A DNA stretch of 64,000 nucleotides. Origin: Schaalia odontolytica. Lineage in GTDB: Bacteria > Actinomycetota > Actinomycetes > Actinomycetales > Actinomycetaceae. Positions 46,069-55,180 of the stretch are shown piece by piece; position 1 is the stretch's first letter; the number at the start of each line of letters is the position of its first letter. Below the pieces are notes generated by a model. It was given only the letters and a program-made list of their open reading frames with translations, did not search any database and was not told the origin of the DNA. The position numbers and the translations under genes are program-made. The stretch covers positions 1-64,000 of the forward strand of contig NZ_CP133472.1 in NCBI RefSeq assembly GCF_031191545.1, read 5' to 3'.

Positions 46069-46616
46069 CAGTCGACCGCGAGTAGGATCTCGACCGCGCG
46101 GCCCAGGTACGCGTCCACCGGGCCTTCGGCGTAGGCCTTCTTGCCTCGCTTCGGACGGAAAGTCGCGGTACGGATCTCTTCAGCATTGAGGTCACCGGCC
46201 TCGTCAAAGTACGCGGCGATCCGATCGAGAAGGTCATCGACCTCGTCGCAGGCATAGCCACGGCCCGAGGTCGGCTGCGAGAAACGCTCACCGCGCGGAC
46301 GCTGCAGACGCGGGTACAGTGTCGTCGCCCGGTCCGCCACATGCTCATACCACGCAGCCTCGCCCTCGGCGGCAACGGAATCCGCTCGATCGCGATTCAC
46401 GAAAGCGGCCTCAAGGCGGTTCATCGCCCCGTCAACAGCCTCAATGTTGTAACCGCGGTTCTTGAGCTCAAACGTTGCCAGAAGCACCTGCTCGGAGCTG
46501 AACTGCTCCGGAGGAACACCGCCCTCGTAGGCGCGGCGGGCATCTTCAAAGAAAGCATCAACCTGTGCACAGTCGTAGCCCTTCGAGAAGAAACCAACCC
46601 TAGGGAACTCAGTCAT
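46068..46616 (-). CDS. DivIVA-domain protein with two repeat units
   Basis: A 182-residue cytoplasmic protein. The DivIVA N-terminal signature appears near the start (FPRVGFFSKGYDCAQVDAFF, about 5-24) and again later (GRGYACDEVDDLLDRIAAYF, about 117-136), each followed by a short helical stretch. The long C-terminal coiled coil of true DivIVA is absent, so polar scaffolding is doubtful. ATG 46616 has AAAAGGAG 7 nt upstream. It leads the dxr-rseP unit. Confidence 0.8.
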   Translation of the reverse strand: MTEFPRVGFFSKGYDCAQVDAFFEDARRAYEGGVPPEQFSSEQVLLATFELKNRGYNIEAVDGAMNRLEAAFVNRDRADSVAAEGEAAWYEHVADRATTLYPRLQRPRGERFSQPTSGRGYACDEVDDLLDRIAAYFDEAGDLNAEEIRTATFRPKRGKKAYAEGPVDAYLGRAVEILLAVD

Positions 46617-46701
46617 CACTGCTCCTTTTCCTGTGTCATGGAACGAAGAATCTGATCGACAGCTTGGGGCTTAACGAACTCAGTACTATCGGAAAAACCG
46701 G

Positions 46702-47964
46702 TCACGCGCGCCCCTCCCCGACCGCCCGCTTACCGTCGGCGACCGCCGTCGCCAGCTGCCCGCATGCGCCGTCAATATCCGAGCCGCGCGTATCGCGAAT
46801 GGACGTCGCGATGCCGTTGTCACGCAGGCGCTTGACGAATGCCTCCTGAGCGCTGCGCGTCGAGGCCGTCCAGATGGAACCCGGCGTGGGGTTAAGAGGA
46901 ATCGGGTTGACGTGCACCCAGCCGTGGCCTCGTTTATTCAGCTCATCAGCCAACAGCTGCGCACGCCATTCCTGATCGTTCATGTCCTTGATGAGCGCGT
47001 ACTCGATGGACACGCGTCGGCCCGTAGCCAAGAAGTAGGCGCGGGCAGCGTCCAGGAGTTCGCCCACCTTCCAGCGAGAGTTGATCGGAATCAGCTCGTC
47101 GCGCAGGTCGTCGTCAGGGGCGTGCAGAGAAACAGCCAGGGTGACAGGCATACCCTCCCCTGCCAGCTTTTTGATCGCCGGAACCAAGCCAACCGTGGAG
47201 ACCGTGATGTTGCGAGCGCTCATGCCGAAACCCTCAGGGGCCGGATCGATCAGACGATGCAGGGCAGCAACGACGGTCTTGTAGTTGGCGAGAGGCTCGC
47301 CCATGCCCATGAAAACAACGTTCGAAAGCGCGGTGGACCCACCCGCCAGCTTGCCGTCACGGCAGGAGGCCTGGGCCTCGCGCACCTGGTCGACGATCTC
47401 GGCGGTCGACAGGTTACGCGTCAGCCCCATCTGTCCCGTGGCGCAGAACGGGCACGCCATACCGCACCCTGCCTGCGACGAGACGCACAGGGTGGTGCGC
47501 TGGGGGTAACGCATCAAGACGGACTCGACCTGCGCGCCGTCGTACAGACGCCACAGGTCCTTGATCGTGCGTCCGCCGTCTGCCTCCAGTGAGACGACCT
47601 TTGTCACGAGCTTGGGTAACAGCGCCCCCGACACCGCCTCGCGCATCCCCGCAGGAATATCGCTCATATTCGAAGGGTCGGCTTCGAAATGCGTGAAGTA
47701 GTGACGCGAGAGCTGATCGGCTCGGAAACCCGGCATGCCCAGGTCCTTCAAGACCTGCTTACGGCCAGCCGCGTCCAGGTCAGCAAGGTGCGAGGGCGCC
47801 TTGCCGCGCCGCTTCGCCGTGAACGACAGCACCGGCTTAGCATCCTTGTGTGTCGCACCCTCCGGCGGCTGATCCGTCGGGCGCACCTCGCGGCGCGAGC
47901 TACGACGCTGAAGGTCGGACAAACTCGTCGCACTACGTTCGTGAGCCCCGCGTGCTTCCTTCAT
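46702..47964 (-). CDS. rlmN: dual-specificity RNA methyltransferase RlmN
   Basis: Radical-SAM enzyme that methylates A2503 of 23S rRNA and A37 of some tRNAs. The cluster motif is CGMACPFC near residue 160. The methylated cysteine is in GACGQLATA-type sequence near the end ([10 protein letters not shown]). At about 420 residues it carries an N-terminal extension of roughly 50 polar residues before the usual RlmN start. The start is uncertain: ATG 47964 lies 9 nt after cdsA, but an in-frame TTG 12 nt upstream has a better-spaced GGGAG. Confidence 0.9.
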   Translation of the reverse strand: MKEARGAHERSATSLSDLQRRSSRREVRPTDQPPEGATHKDAKPVLSFTAKRRGKAPSHLADLDAAGRKQVLKDLGMPGFRADQLSRHYFTHFEADPSNMSDIPAGMREAVSGALLPKLVTKVVSLEADGGRTIKDLWRLYDGAQVESVLMRYPQRTTLCVSSQAGCGMACPFCATGQMGLTRNLSTAEIVDQVREAQASCRDGKLAGGSTALSNVVFMGMGEPLANYKTVVAALHRLIDPAPEGFGMSARNITVSTVGLVPAIKKLAGEGMPVTLAVSLHAPDDDLRDELIPINSRWKVGELLDAARAYFLATGRRVSIEYALIKDMNDQEWRAQLLADELNKRGHGWVHVNPIPLNPTPGSIWTASTRSAQEAFVKRLRDNGIATSIRDTRGSDIDGACGQLATAVADGKRAVGEGRA

Positions 47965-47972
47965 CGATTGGC

Positions 47973-48884
47973 TCAATGGCTCGACTCCCAAGAAATACCC
48001 GGCAGCGCCCACGCGAAAACAAAGTAGGCTACCGGCGCGCTCATGAGCAGCGCATCCACTCGGTCGAGAACACCTCCGTGCCCGGGCAGGATCTGCGACA
48101 TGTCCTTCAGGCCTGCCTCGCGCTTAATGAGCGACTCAGTCAGGTCTCCCATCGTCCCCACGAAAGCGATCGCGATTCCTGCGATGAGGCCCCACCACCA
48201 CGCAGCACCCAGCAGCCAAAGACCGACCGAGCCGACAGCCATCGCGGTGATAGCCGAACCGGCGAAGCCCTCCCACGACTTCTTCGGAGACAGAGCGGGG
48301 GCCATCGGGTGCTTGCCGAACATGACACCGGCCGCCCAGCCGCCCGTATCGTTGGCGATCACCATCAGCTCAAAGACGACGAACACCCACGGGTTGTGCC
48401 ACGCCGCGAGCATCAAGACGACGAACGAAGCCAGGAAGGGCACGTACACGGCCGCGAACGTCGACGATACGACGTCGCTCATCCGCGCCTCCTGGCGGCG
48501 ATCAAGAAGCCTCCACGCCGCACAGACGAACACCGTGATGTACAGGGCGAAGAGCATTCCTTCGCTGCCTAGCCACCACGCGCAGGTGACCATACCGATT
48601 GCTCCCACGTACAGCGGGGTGACGGTCAGGGTAATACCCATGCGCGCGAATGCACCCGCAAGCTCCCAGATGCCGATGAGACACACGAACGCGATAACGC
48701 CAACGAATGCGGGGAGCGACGTGAAGATCGGAACAGCGACGGCGGTTATCAGGACAACCGCAGTCGTAATCGCCTGCGGCAGGTTACGCCCGGCCTTCCC
48801 CGTCGACCCACTCGCTGGATGATTGTCGCGAGTGGGTCCCGGGGAAAAGATTCGAGCGAAAATAGAACGATCAGTTGACGCCAT
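47973..48884 (-). CDS. cdsA: phosphatidate cytidylyltransferase
   Basis: Makes CDP-diacylglycerol, the branch point of phospholipid synthesis, in the membrane. The 303-residue protein has about eight hydrophobic segments after a polar N terminus of some 35 residues. It also has the family signature [12 protein letters not shown] (about 203-214) with [18 protein letters not shown] and [12 protein letters not shown] (about 247-280). Its ATG overlaps the frr TGA (TGATG). Confidence 0.95.
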   Translation of the reverse strand: MASTDRSIFARIFSPGPTRDNHPASGSTGKAGRNLPQAITTAVVLITAVAVPIFTSLPAFVGVIAFVCLIGIWELAGAFARMGITLTVTPLYVGAIGMVTCAWWLGSEGMLFALYITVFVCAAWRLLDRRQEARMSDVVSSTFAAVYVPFLASFVVLMLAAWHNPWVFVVFELMVIANDTGGWAAGVMFGKHPMAPALSPKKSWEGFAGSAITAMAVGSVGLWLLGAAWWWGLIAGIAIAFVGTMGDLTESLIKREAGLKDMSQILPGHGGVLDRVDALLMSAPVAYFVFAWALPGISWESSH

Positions 48885-49441
48885 CAGATCGTCAGCAGTT
48901 CGCTTTCCTTCGTGGCGAGCATCTTGTCGATCTGCTCGGTGTGGGCTTTCGTCATGGCGTCGAGCGACTTCTCAGCGCGATCGACGTCGTCCTCAGAGGC
49001 CTCGCCGTCCTTCTTCAGGCGGTCGAGCTGATCCTTGGCCTTGCGGCGCACTCCACGCACAGACACGCGGCCGTCCTCGGCCTTGCTCTTGGCCTGCTTC
49101 ACGTACTCCTTACGGCGTTCCTCCGTCAGCGCGGGCAGAACGACGCGCACAACATTGCCGTCGTCAGTGGGGTTGACCCCAAGATCGGACTCGCGCAGCG
49201 TACGGATGATTTCCTGGGTCGCGGTGCGATCAAAGGGAGAAATCAGGACCGTACGGGCCTCGGGAATCTGGAAGCTGGCGAGCTGCTGCATCGGCGTGGG
49301 AGCGCCGTAGTAGTCAACCATCAGCTGCTCGAACATCGAGGACGTCGCGCGTCCGGTGCGAATGTTCGCAAACTCGTGGCTGGCCGAGTCCACGGCCTTG
49401 TCCATCTTTTCCTCGGCTTCGAGGAGAATATCGTCGATCAC
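48884..49441 (-). CDS. frr: ribosome recycling factor
   Basis: Splits post-termination ribosomes together with EF-G. The 185-residue protein is the standard length, with the three-helix-bundle landmarks FANIRTGRATSSMFEQLMVDYYG near 25-47 (abbreviated here) and the conserved PPLTEERR equivalent VLPALTEERRKEYVK near 107. The start is GTG 49441 with AAAGGAG upstream. It lies between pyrH and cdsA, the common bacterial order. Confidence 0.97.
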   Translation of the reverse strand: MIDDILLEAEEKMDKAVDSASHEFANIRTGRATSSMFEQLMVDYYGAPTPMQQLASFQIPEARTVLISPFDRTATQEIIRTLRESDLGVNPTDDGNVVRVVLPALTEERRKEYVKQAKSKAEDGRVSVRGVRRKAKDQLDRLKKDGEASEDDVDRAEKSLDAMTKAHTEQIDKMLATKESELLTI

Positions 49442-49479
49442 TATGTGCTCCTTTAAGTCAGTGGTCTGTGAAGGTTATA

Positions 49480-50190
49480 TCACGCCGTCACTAGCGTACC
49501 GATTTCATCGCCCATGAGCGCGCGGGTGACAGCCCCGTCGCCACCCATGCCAAAGATACGCGTGGTCAACCCGTTCTCGCGGCACAGCGCCAGCGCAGAG
49601 CCGTCAATCACCTTCAGGTCGCGACGCAGAGCCTCCGAGTAGGTCAGCGTGTCGAATCGGTGGGCATCGGGATTCTTGTTCGGATCGTCATCGTAGACGC
49701 CGTCCACGCCGTTCTTCGCAACGAGGAGCTCGTCGCAGTGGATCTCGAGGGCACGCTGGGCGGAAACGGTATCCGTGGAGAAGTAAGGGAGTCCCGCACC
49801 TGCACCAAAGACGACGACGCGGCCCTTTTCGAGGTGACGAATCGCTCGAAGCGGAAGGTAGGGCTCGGCGACCTGCGCCATCGTGATCGCGGTTTGAACG
49901 CGAGCCGGGATGCCGGACTGGTCGATGAAGTCCTGGAGGGCAAGAGCGTTCATCACGGTGCCCAGCATTCCCATGTAGTCCGCACGAGAACGCTCGAGGC
50001 CCTCGCGCGCAAGCTGAGCGCCACGGAAAAAGTTGCCGCCGCCCACGACGATCGCGACCTGCACACCCTCACGCACCGCCGTCGCAACCTGCTCCGCGAT
50101 ACTGCGCACGACCTTGGGGTCCAAACCGATCGCCCCACCTCCGAACGCCTCTCCGGACAGCTTGAGCAAAACGCGGCGGTTCGTCGACAT
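49480..50190 (-). CDS. pyrH: UMP kinase
   Basis: Phosphorylates UMP to UDP. The 236-residue amino-acid-kinase-fold protein has the phosphate loop [11 protein letters not shown] (about 8-18), [12 protein letters not shown] (about 48-59) and the C-terminal [17 protein letters not shown] substrate/ATP region near 158-174. ATG 50190 has AAAGGAGAAGCGTC upstream. It is separated from tsf by a strong terminator, so pyrH-frr-cdsA-rlmN is a separate transcript. Confidence 0.97.
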   Translation of the reverse strand: MSTNRRVLLKLSGEAFGGGAIGLDPKVVRSIAEQVATAVREGVQVAIVVGGGNFFRGAQLAREGLERSRADYMGMLGTVMNALALQDFIDQSGIPARVQTAITMAQVAEPYLPLRAIRHLEKGRVVVFGAGAGLPYFSTDTVSAQRALEIHCDELLVAKNGVDGVYDDDPNKNPDAHRFDTLTYSEALRRDLKVIDGSALALCRENGLTTRIFGMGGDGAVTRALMGDEIGTLVTA

Positions 50191-50256
50191 GACGCTTCTC
50201 CTTTGTATCGGCCCGGGAAGGGCGGAACGGTCAGTAACCATACTACCTGGTAAAAG

Positions 50257-50290
50257 GGAAGCGGCCCCGCCGTTCGGCGGGGCCGCTTCC
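50257..50290 (-). terminator. terminator after tsf
   Basis: A perfect 15-bp stem GGAAGCGGCCCCGCC/GGCGGGGCCGCTTCC with a GTTC loop, followed on the minus strand by CTTTTACC, 31 nt past the tsf stop. It is a textbook intrinsic terminator. Confidence 0.9.
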
Positions 50291-50320
50291 ATCTGTCAGC
50301 AAGCTGACGACGTAGCCGGA

Positions 50321-51148
50321 TCAGGCACCCACGTGCACGCGCACGAAGTTGGTGACCGTGGCGCCGGCCTCCTTGAGGACCTGAGAGACGGACTTCGAGG
50401 GGTCACGGGCAAAGGCCTGGTCGACGAGGCAGTTGTCCTTGTAGAACGCGTTCAGGCGGCCCTCAACGATCTTGGGAACGATGTTGGCGGGCTTGCCTTC
50501 CTCGAGCGTGATCTTCTCGAGGGTGGCGCGCTCCTTGTCGAGCACGTCGGCCGGAACCGAGTCGCGATCGAGGTAGGCGGGCATGTAAGCGGCGACGTGC
50601 ATCGCGATGTCGTGGGCAACGGACTTGCCAGCGGCGTCGGTGACGACGAAGACGCCAACCTGCGGGGGCAGGTCGGGGTTCGTCTGGTGCAGGTAGAGGT
50701 CGACGTTCTCGCCCTCAACGCGCACGACACGGCCAACCTGCAGCTTCTCGCCGATGATCGCTGCGAAGGCGTCGAGGCGATCCTTGACCGTGCCCTCGCC
50801 CATGGGGGCGGCGTGCAGGGCGTCCAGGTCGGCGGCACCCGAAGCAACGGCGGCGGCCAGAACCTCGTTGGAGAAGTCAATGAACTTCTGGTTCTTGGCG
50901 ACGAAGTCGGTCTCGGAGTTAACCTCGACGAGCACGCCGACGGTGCCGTCGGTCTGCGCGGCCAGCAGGCCGGCGGAGGCCTGGCGGCCCTCGCGCTTGG
51001 ACAGGGACTTCAGGCCCTTCAGGCGGATGATCTCGAGAGCCTTCTCGGCGTCGCCGTCGGCCTCGGTCAGAGCCTTCTTGACATCCATCATGCCGGCGCC
51101 GGTCTGCTCACGCAGCGCCTTCACATCTGCAGCGGTGAAATTCGCCAT
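50321..51148 (-). CDS. tsf: elongation factor Ts
   Basis: Nucleotide exchange factor for EF-Tu. The 275-residue protein has the N-terminal UBA-like domain with VKALREQTGAGMMDVKKAL (about 9-27) and the core signature KNQKFIDFSNEV, where the family TDFVAKN sits just before. AGAGGAATCATCC precedes ATG 51148. It follows rpsB by 25 nt and ends at a strong terminator. Confidence 0.97.
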   Translation of the reverse strand: MANFTAADVKALREQTGAGMMDVKKALTEADGDAEKALEIIRLKGLKSLSKREGRQASAGLLAAQTDGTVGVLVEVNSETDFVAKNQKFIDFSNEVLAAAVASGAADLDALHAAPMGEGTVKDRLDAFAAIIGEKLQVGRVVRVEGENVDLYLHQTNPDLPPQVGVFVVTDAAGKSVAHDIAMHVAAYMPAYLDRDSVPADVLDKERATLEKITLEEGKPANIVPKIVEGRLNAFYKDNCLVDQAFARDPSKSVSQVLKEAGATVTNFVRVHVGA

Positions 51149-51173
51149 CGGATGATTCCTCTCAGTAAAAAGT

Positions 51174-51983
51174 TCAGTCCTGCTTGGGGGCTTCGGCGGC
51201 CTCGTCGGCCTTGGCCTCGCCCTCGAGGAGCTCGCGCTCCCACTCGGCCAGCGGCTCAGCGGCGTTCTCTTCGCCCTTGCCCTTGCGGACGTCGGAGCGA
51301 GCGATGAGGCCCTCGGCAACGGCGTCGGCGATCACGCGGGTGAGCAGCGCGACGGCGCGGATGGCGTCATCGTTGCCGGGGATGCGGTAGTCGACCTCGT
51401 CCGGATCGGCGTTGGTATCGAGGATGGCAACGATCGGGATGCGCAGCTTGCGAGCCTCGGAGACCGCGAGGTGCTCCTTCTTGGGGTCGACGATCCACAC
51501 GGCCGAGGGAACCTTGGCCATGTCGCGGATGCCGCCCAGGGTGCGCGAGAGCTTGTCCTTCTCGCGGCGCATCATGAGCAGTTCCTTCTTGGTGTGACCG
51601 GAGGAGGCCACATCGTCGAAGTCGATCTGCTCGAGTTCCTTCAGTCGCTGCAGACGGGTGGCAACGGTCGAGAAGTTGGTGAGCATGCCGCCGAGCCAAC
51701 GGTGGTTCACGTAGGGCATGCCGACGCGCTGGGCCTGCTCGGCCACGGCTTCCTGGGCCTGCTTCTTGGTACCGACGAAAAGCAGGGTGCCGCCGTGGGC
51801 GACGGTCTGCTTCACGAAGTCGAAGGCGATGTCGATGTCAGCAATGGTCTGCTGCAGGTCGATGATGTAGATGCCGTTGCGCTCGGTGAGGATGAAGCGC
51901 TTCATCTTCGGGTTCCAACGGCGAGTCTGGTGGCCGAAGTGGACACCGGACTCGAGGAGCTGACGCATGGTAACGACTGCCAT
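51174..51983 (-). CDS. rpsB: 30S ribosomal protein S2
   Basis: Small-subunit protein, 269 residues, starting [27 protein letters not shown] in family fashion, with the [22 protein letters not shown] block near 157. The C-terminal tail of about 40 residues is acidic and typical of actinobacteria. AAAGGACGAACC precedes ATG 51983; longer open sequence to 52178 is leader. First gene of rpsB-tsf. Confidence 0.97.
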   Translation of the reverse strand: MAVVTMRQLLESGVHFGHQTRRWNPKMKRFILTERNGIYIIDLQQTIADIDIAFDFVKQTVAHGGTLLFVGTKKQAQEAVAEQAQRVGMPYVNHRWLGGMLTNFSTVATRLQRLKELEQIDFDDVASSGHTKKELLMMRREKDKLSRTLGGIRDMAKVPSAVWIVDPKKEHLAVSEARKLRIPIVAILDTNADPDEVDYRIPGNDDAIRAVALLTRVIADAVAEGLIARSDVRKGKGEENAAEPLAEWERELLEGEAKADEAAEAPKQD

Positions 51984-52390
51984 GGTTCGTCCTTTCCCCG
52001 CAAGTCGCGAGTGATCAGTGGGGTTTCCCCCGGGGTTATCGGTTTGCTGTGCGCAATGCGCACCCTGATGCCATGACCGGCGACCATCCCCGAAGGGACC
52101 GAAGCCGCCGCGCCTCGCTGCCCTGGCGGTTTCCCGTGGGTCGCGATAATGGCACGCGAAGTCACCTGCATACGGCAAGTGCCCGGCTATCTTACCTCAG
52201 AGACACCCAGATCACCGCGGGGACGACGGTGAGACGTTGCCTACTGGATGCGCGTTCGACGAGGCCATGGCCGGGATGGGCAAGACACGCCGTTCGCTCG
52301 TTATCCACAGGGTCAATGCCGAGGCCTCCCGAATCCACAGGAGGCGCCACGTAGCTGGACGATCCGGTCAGCAACTCTCACGCTGTTGTT
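51984..52390. other. intergenic region between rpsB and the M23-like gene
   Basis: About 400 nt without a supported gene; the flanking genes diverge. It holds the rpsB leader, including a near-palindrome GTGCGC-AAT-GCGCAC at 52049-52063 that could be an S2-type control hairpin, an exact DnaA-box nonamer TTATCCACA at 52300-52308, and a weaker AATCCACA copy at 52331-52338. No -35/-10 pair stands out. Confidence 0.5.
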
Positions 52391-52912
52391 ATGAATACCG
52401 TGAGATTACGAGGCGCCCGCGTCCGCGTAGCGTCACTGACCCTAGTCTTCCTTATCGCGCTACTCATCACGATCACGTCCCCCACTCGTGCGACACTGCG
52501 GGAGGAACGGTGGCAGTGGCCGACGGGGACTCCCATGCCCGTCGTCGAAGGTTTTGCCCCGCCAGCCCAGGATTGGCTACCGGGACGTCGTGGAGTCACG
52601 TTGCAGTATCCGGCTGGCTCCCCGGTCTACGCCTGCGCAGAAGGGACCGTCACCGTTTCTGGGCCGGTCGCTGGCCGGGGCGTCATCTCGATTCGTCACA
52701 GCGCCGGCGGGCGGGATATCTGGTCAACCTATCTTCCCGTGATGCCCACCGTCGCCGTCGGCGAACACGTGCACAAAGGTGACGTCATCGGTCTGGTCGA
52801 AGGAGACTCCCAGACGCTGCACTGGGGCGCAAAAACCGCACGACGGACATACGTCGATCCGATACGCATGACGATCGGGCATCCTCGTCTCCTGCCCTGG
52901 GACGGACGCTGA
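52391..52912 (+). CDS. M23/LytM-fold exported protein, zinc ligands not conserved
   Basis: A 173-residue protein with an N-terminal membrane segment or signal (about 13-32) and a LytM-type beta domain (about 60-155). Actinobacterial relatives carry HRGVDL and a C-terminal HxH. Here the first motif is RRGVTL (66-71, so H to R and D to T), and the HLHWG equivalent is TLHWG (142-146), leaving one of four zinc ligands. It is probably an inactive binding or regulatory protein at the cell wall. No ribosome-binding site or clear -10 is visible. Confidence 0.75.
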   Translation: MNTVRLRGARVRVASLTLVFLIALLITITSPTRATLREERWQWPTGTPMPVVEGFAPPAQDWLPGRRGVTLQYPAGSPVYACAEGTVTVSGPVAGRGVISIRHSAGGRDIWSTYLPVMPTVAVGEHVHKGDVIGLVEGDSQTLHWGAKTARRTYVDPIRMTIGHPRLLPWDGR

Positions 52913-53094
52913 CGAGCACCCGTCACATCGCAGGGGCGTGGCGAGGATCGGGAGAAGCACGAACCCGCAGCAGTCCAGACGAGGCCAGGGCGGCGTGGGG
53001 CCTGGCCGGGCTTGACGACAACGCGCCGAACGCAGCTCGCAGCGCGGCGGAGAGTGGGCAATCCGCGAGCCGCCCACAGCGCGCGAGTGGGCGC

Positions 53095-54006
53095 TCAGGC
53101 GCGCGGGTGTGCCCTTTGGTAGATCGCGCTCAGACGTGAGGTATCCACGTGGGTGTAGCGCTGGGTAGTCGACAGCGACGAGTGCCCGAGCATTTCCTGC
53201 ACCGCACGCAGGTCGGCACCTCCCTGCAGCAGGTGAGTCGCCGTCGAGTGCCGCAGACCATGGGGGGCGATGTCATGAACACCGGCACGCGCCGCCATCT
53301 TATGCACCATCGAACGCACGACACGAGGATCGAGTCGGCCGCCCTTTTCGCCAAGGAAGAGAGCGTAACCGCTCCGCTCTGCGGCCAGCTGAGGGCGGCC
53401 TCGCACCAGCCAATGATCGAGCGCGTCGGCGGCCGGAGGCCCGTAGGGAACCACCCGCTCTTTATTTCCTTTACCGACGACACGCACGGTCAAGGCCTCT
53501 CGGTTCAACGAGGAGATGTCGAGGGCACACACCTCAGACACGCGTAGACCGCAGGCATAGGTCAGCTCGAGGATCGCCCAGTTGCGTATCTGTGCTGGCC
53601 CGCCGGTGCGCGCCTCCTGCTGTGCGAAATTGACAAGCGTCCGAGCATCAGACTCATCCAGCGGCGTCGGTAGTCTCTGATCCGCCCGCGGACTGGTGAG
53701 CAACGCGGCCGGATCCGACGGAAGAATCTGTTCCCGTGTGGCCCACGCGGTGAAGTGTCGAATGGCTGCCGTGTGGCGGGCAACCGTCGAACGGGCGCCA
53801 CCGGCAGCCACCGTCTGCGCAAGCCACGATCGAATAGCACGCTGCGTCAGCACCGGAGCAAGTTGCGCGGGCGTGGCATCCCACCCCACGCCAAGGAAGT
53901 CAAGAAGAGAGCGAAGGTCGCCCAAATAGGCACTAACCGTGTGGGGGCTCATCCGCCGACTCAACGTCAGGTAGTGATCCCAACAATCGCCAACAGCTTC
54001 ACTCAT
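53095..54006 (-). CDS. xerC: tyrosine recombinase XerC
   Basis: Site-specific recombinase that resolves chromosome dimers at dif with XerD. The 303-residue protein has the N-terminal SAM-like domain (about 5-88) and a complete catalytic set: R155, K179, H249, R252, H275 and Y284. The start ATG 54006 lies 6 nt after TAGGAT with no ribosome-binding site, so it is probably leaderless. It sits next to dprA, as in many actinobacteria. No dif site was seen in the window. Confidence 0.94.
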   Translation of the reverse strand: MSEAVGDCWDHYLTLSRRMSPHTVSAYLGDLRSLLDFLGVGWDATPAQLAPVLTQRAIRSWLAQTVAAGGARSTVARHTAAIRHFTAWATREQILPSDPAALLTSPRADQRLPTPLDESDARTLVNFAQQEARTGGPAQIRNWAILELTYACGLRVSEVCALDISSLNREALTVRVVGKGNKERVVPYGPPAADALDHWLVRGRPQLAAERSGYALFLGEKGGRLDPRVVRSMVHKMAARAGVHDIAPHGLRHSTATHLLQGGADLRAVQEMLGHSSLSTTQRYTHVDTSRLSAIYQRAHPRA

Positions 54007-54028
54007 GCGGCCATCCTACGGCCTCACC

Positions 54029-55180
54029 TCAGCGCGCGCGTGCCCACCCCCTGGTCGAACTCGTTACGAAGCCTGCGACGGCAAGGTCCATGAGGGCTCG
54101 GTTAACCTCGGAACGTCCGAGCCCCGCAGCGACACAGATCGCGCCGACATCCGCGGGTGCACTGCGCGGGAGTGCCTCCCACACCCGCCTGGCGATGGGT
54201 TCCATAGCTGCAACGCCGCGGTCGTCTTCGACGGGCATGCCGAAGAGTACTTCGGTGCCCTCTGCGCTCACAGGACGCACAAGTTCAAGCGCATCTCGAC
54301 CGTCACGGATGATTGTCGCTCCGTTGCGCGCGAGTTCCAGGCATCCGACCGACATCGGAGCATCAACCGCACCGGGCACTGCGCCCAGCTCACGCCCGTA
54401 TTCCATCGCACGCCGCGCCGTCGCGAGGGCCCCCGAACGCGCGCCCGCCTCGACGACCACCGTTGCGCGGCTCCATGCGGCAATGAGTCTGTTGCGGGTG
54501 AGAAAACGCCACTTTGCGGGTCTGGCGGTGGGAGCAACCTCAGAGACGAGAGCACCACCGCTATCGACGACGCTGCGGAAGTCAGCGCCATGGCAGGCAG
54601 GATACGGATTGGACACGCCACCGGCGAGAATGCAGATCGTACGACCGCGCGCTGACAAGGCTCCGCGGTGTGCCTCAATATCGATACCAATTGCGCCCCC
54701 GGACACAACCGAGATGCCCGCGGCGCAAACGAATGCAGCCATGTTTCGGGCGCACCTGTTTCCCGCCCCGGTAGAGGCACGCGCTCCAACGATGGACAGA
54801 TAGTCCCCCGCTCGCGGCGCCTCAGGAAGGCTGCCCAGGAACCACAGCCCCGCCGGCTCGTCCTCGCCCAGGCATGCCAGCTGTTCGGGCCACCGCGGAT
54901 CGGTCGGGGTCACGAATCCTCCACCGGCGCGCGCAACGCGTTCGAGGTCGGCGTCGATGTCGACCGAGAGCGCACGCTCGCGCCACCTTGCCCACTGCGT
55001 CAACCAGTCGACCGTGTGGTACGCCGCAAGCTGCCCTGGCACACCCACCCACCGGGTTTGCAGCCACTCGCGTGCTCCGCGGTCCCCTAATGCCCGGCGG
55101 ACGACACTGGCGCACCGGTCACCGGGCTCTGCAACGGCAGACCACCAAGCAGCCTCCCTCAGTAGCGTCTCATTCATCAT
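54029..55180 (-). CDS. dprA: DNA-processing protein DprA
   Basis: Protects incoming single-stranded DNA and loads RecA during transformation. The 383-residue protein has the Rossmann-like core with SIVGARASTGAG (about 128-139), SGGAIGIDIEAHRGAL (about 157-172) and FLTRNRLIAAWS (about 225-236), plus a C-terminal winged helix (about 320-383). The start is placed at ATG 55180, after GGAGCTGGCC, overlapping the comM stop by 11 nt. It is co-transcribed with comM and yraN. Confidence 0.94.
   Translation of the reverse strand: MMNETLLREAAWWSAVAEPGDRCASVVRRALGDRGAREWLQTRWVGVPGQLAAYHTVDWLTQWARWRERALSVDIDADLERVARAGGGFVTPTDPRWPEQLACLGEDEPAGLWFLGSLPEAPRAGDYLSIVGARASTGAGNRCARNMAAFVCAAGISVVSGGAIGIDIEAHRGALSARGRTICILAGGVSNPYPACHGADFRSVVDSGGALVSEVAPTARPAKWRFLTRNRLIAAWSRATVVVEAGARSGALATARRAMEYGRELGAVPGAVDAPMSVGCLELARNGATIIRDGRDALELVRPVSAEGTEVLFGMPVEDDRGVAAMEPIARRVWEALPRSAPADVGAICVAAGLGRSEVNRALMDLAVAGFVTSSTRGWARAR

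Noticed and set aside
51984-52390. Replication origin based on DnaA boxes
   Set aside because: Only one exact box and one weak copy; no AT-rich unwinding region and no dnaA/dnaN genes nearby.
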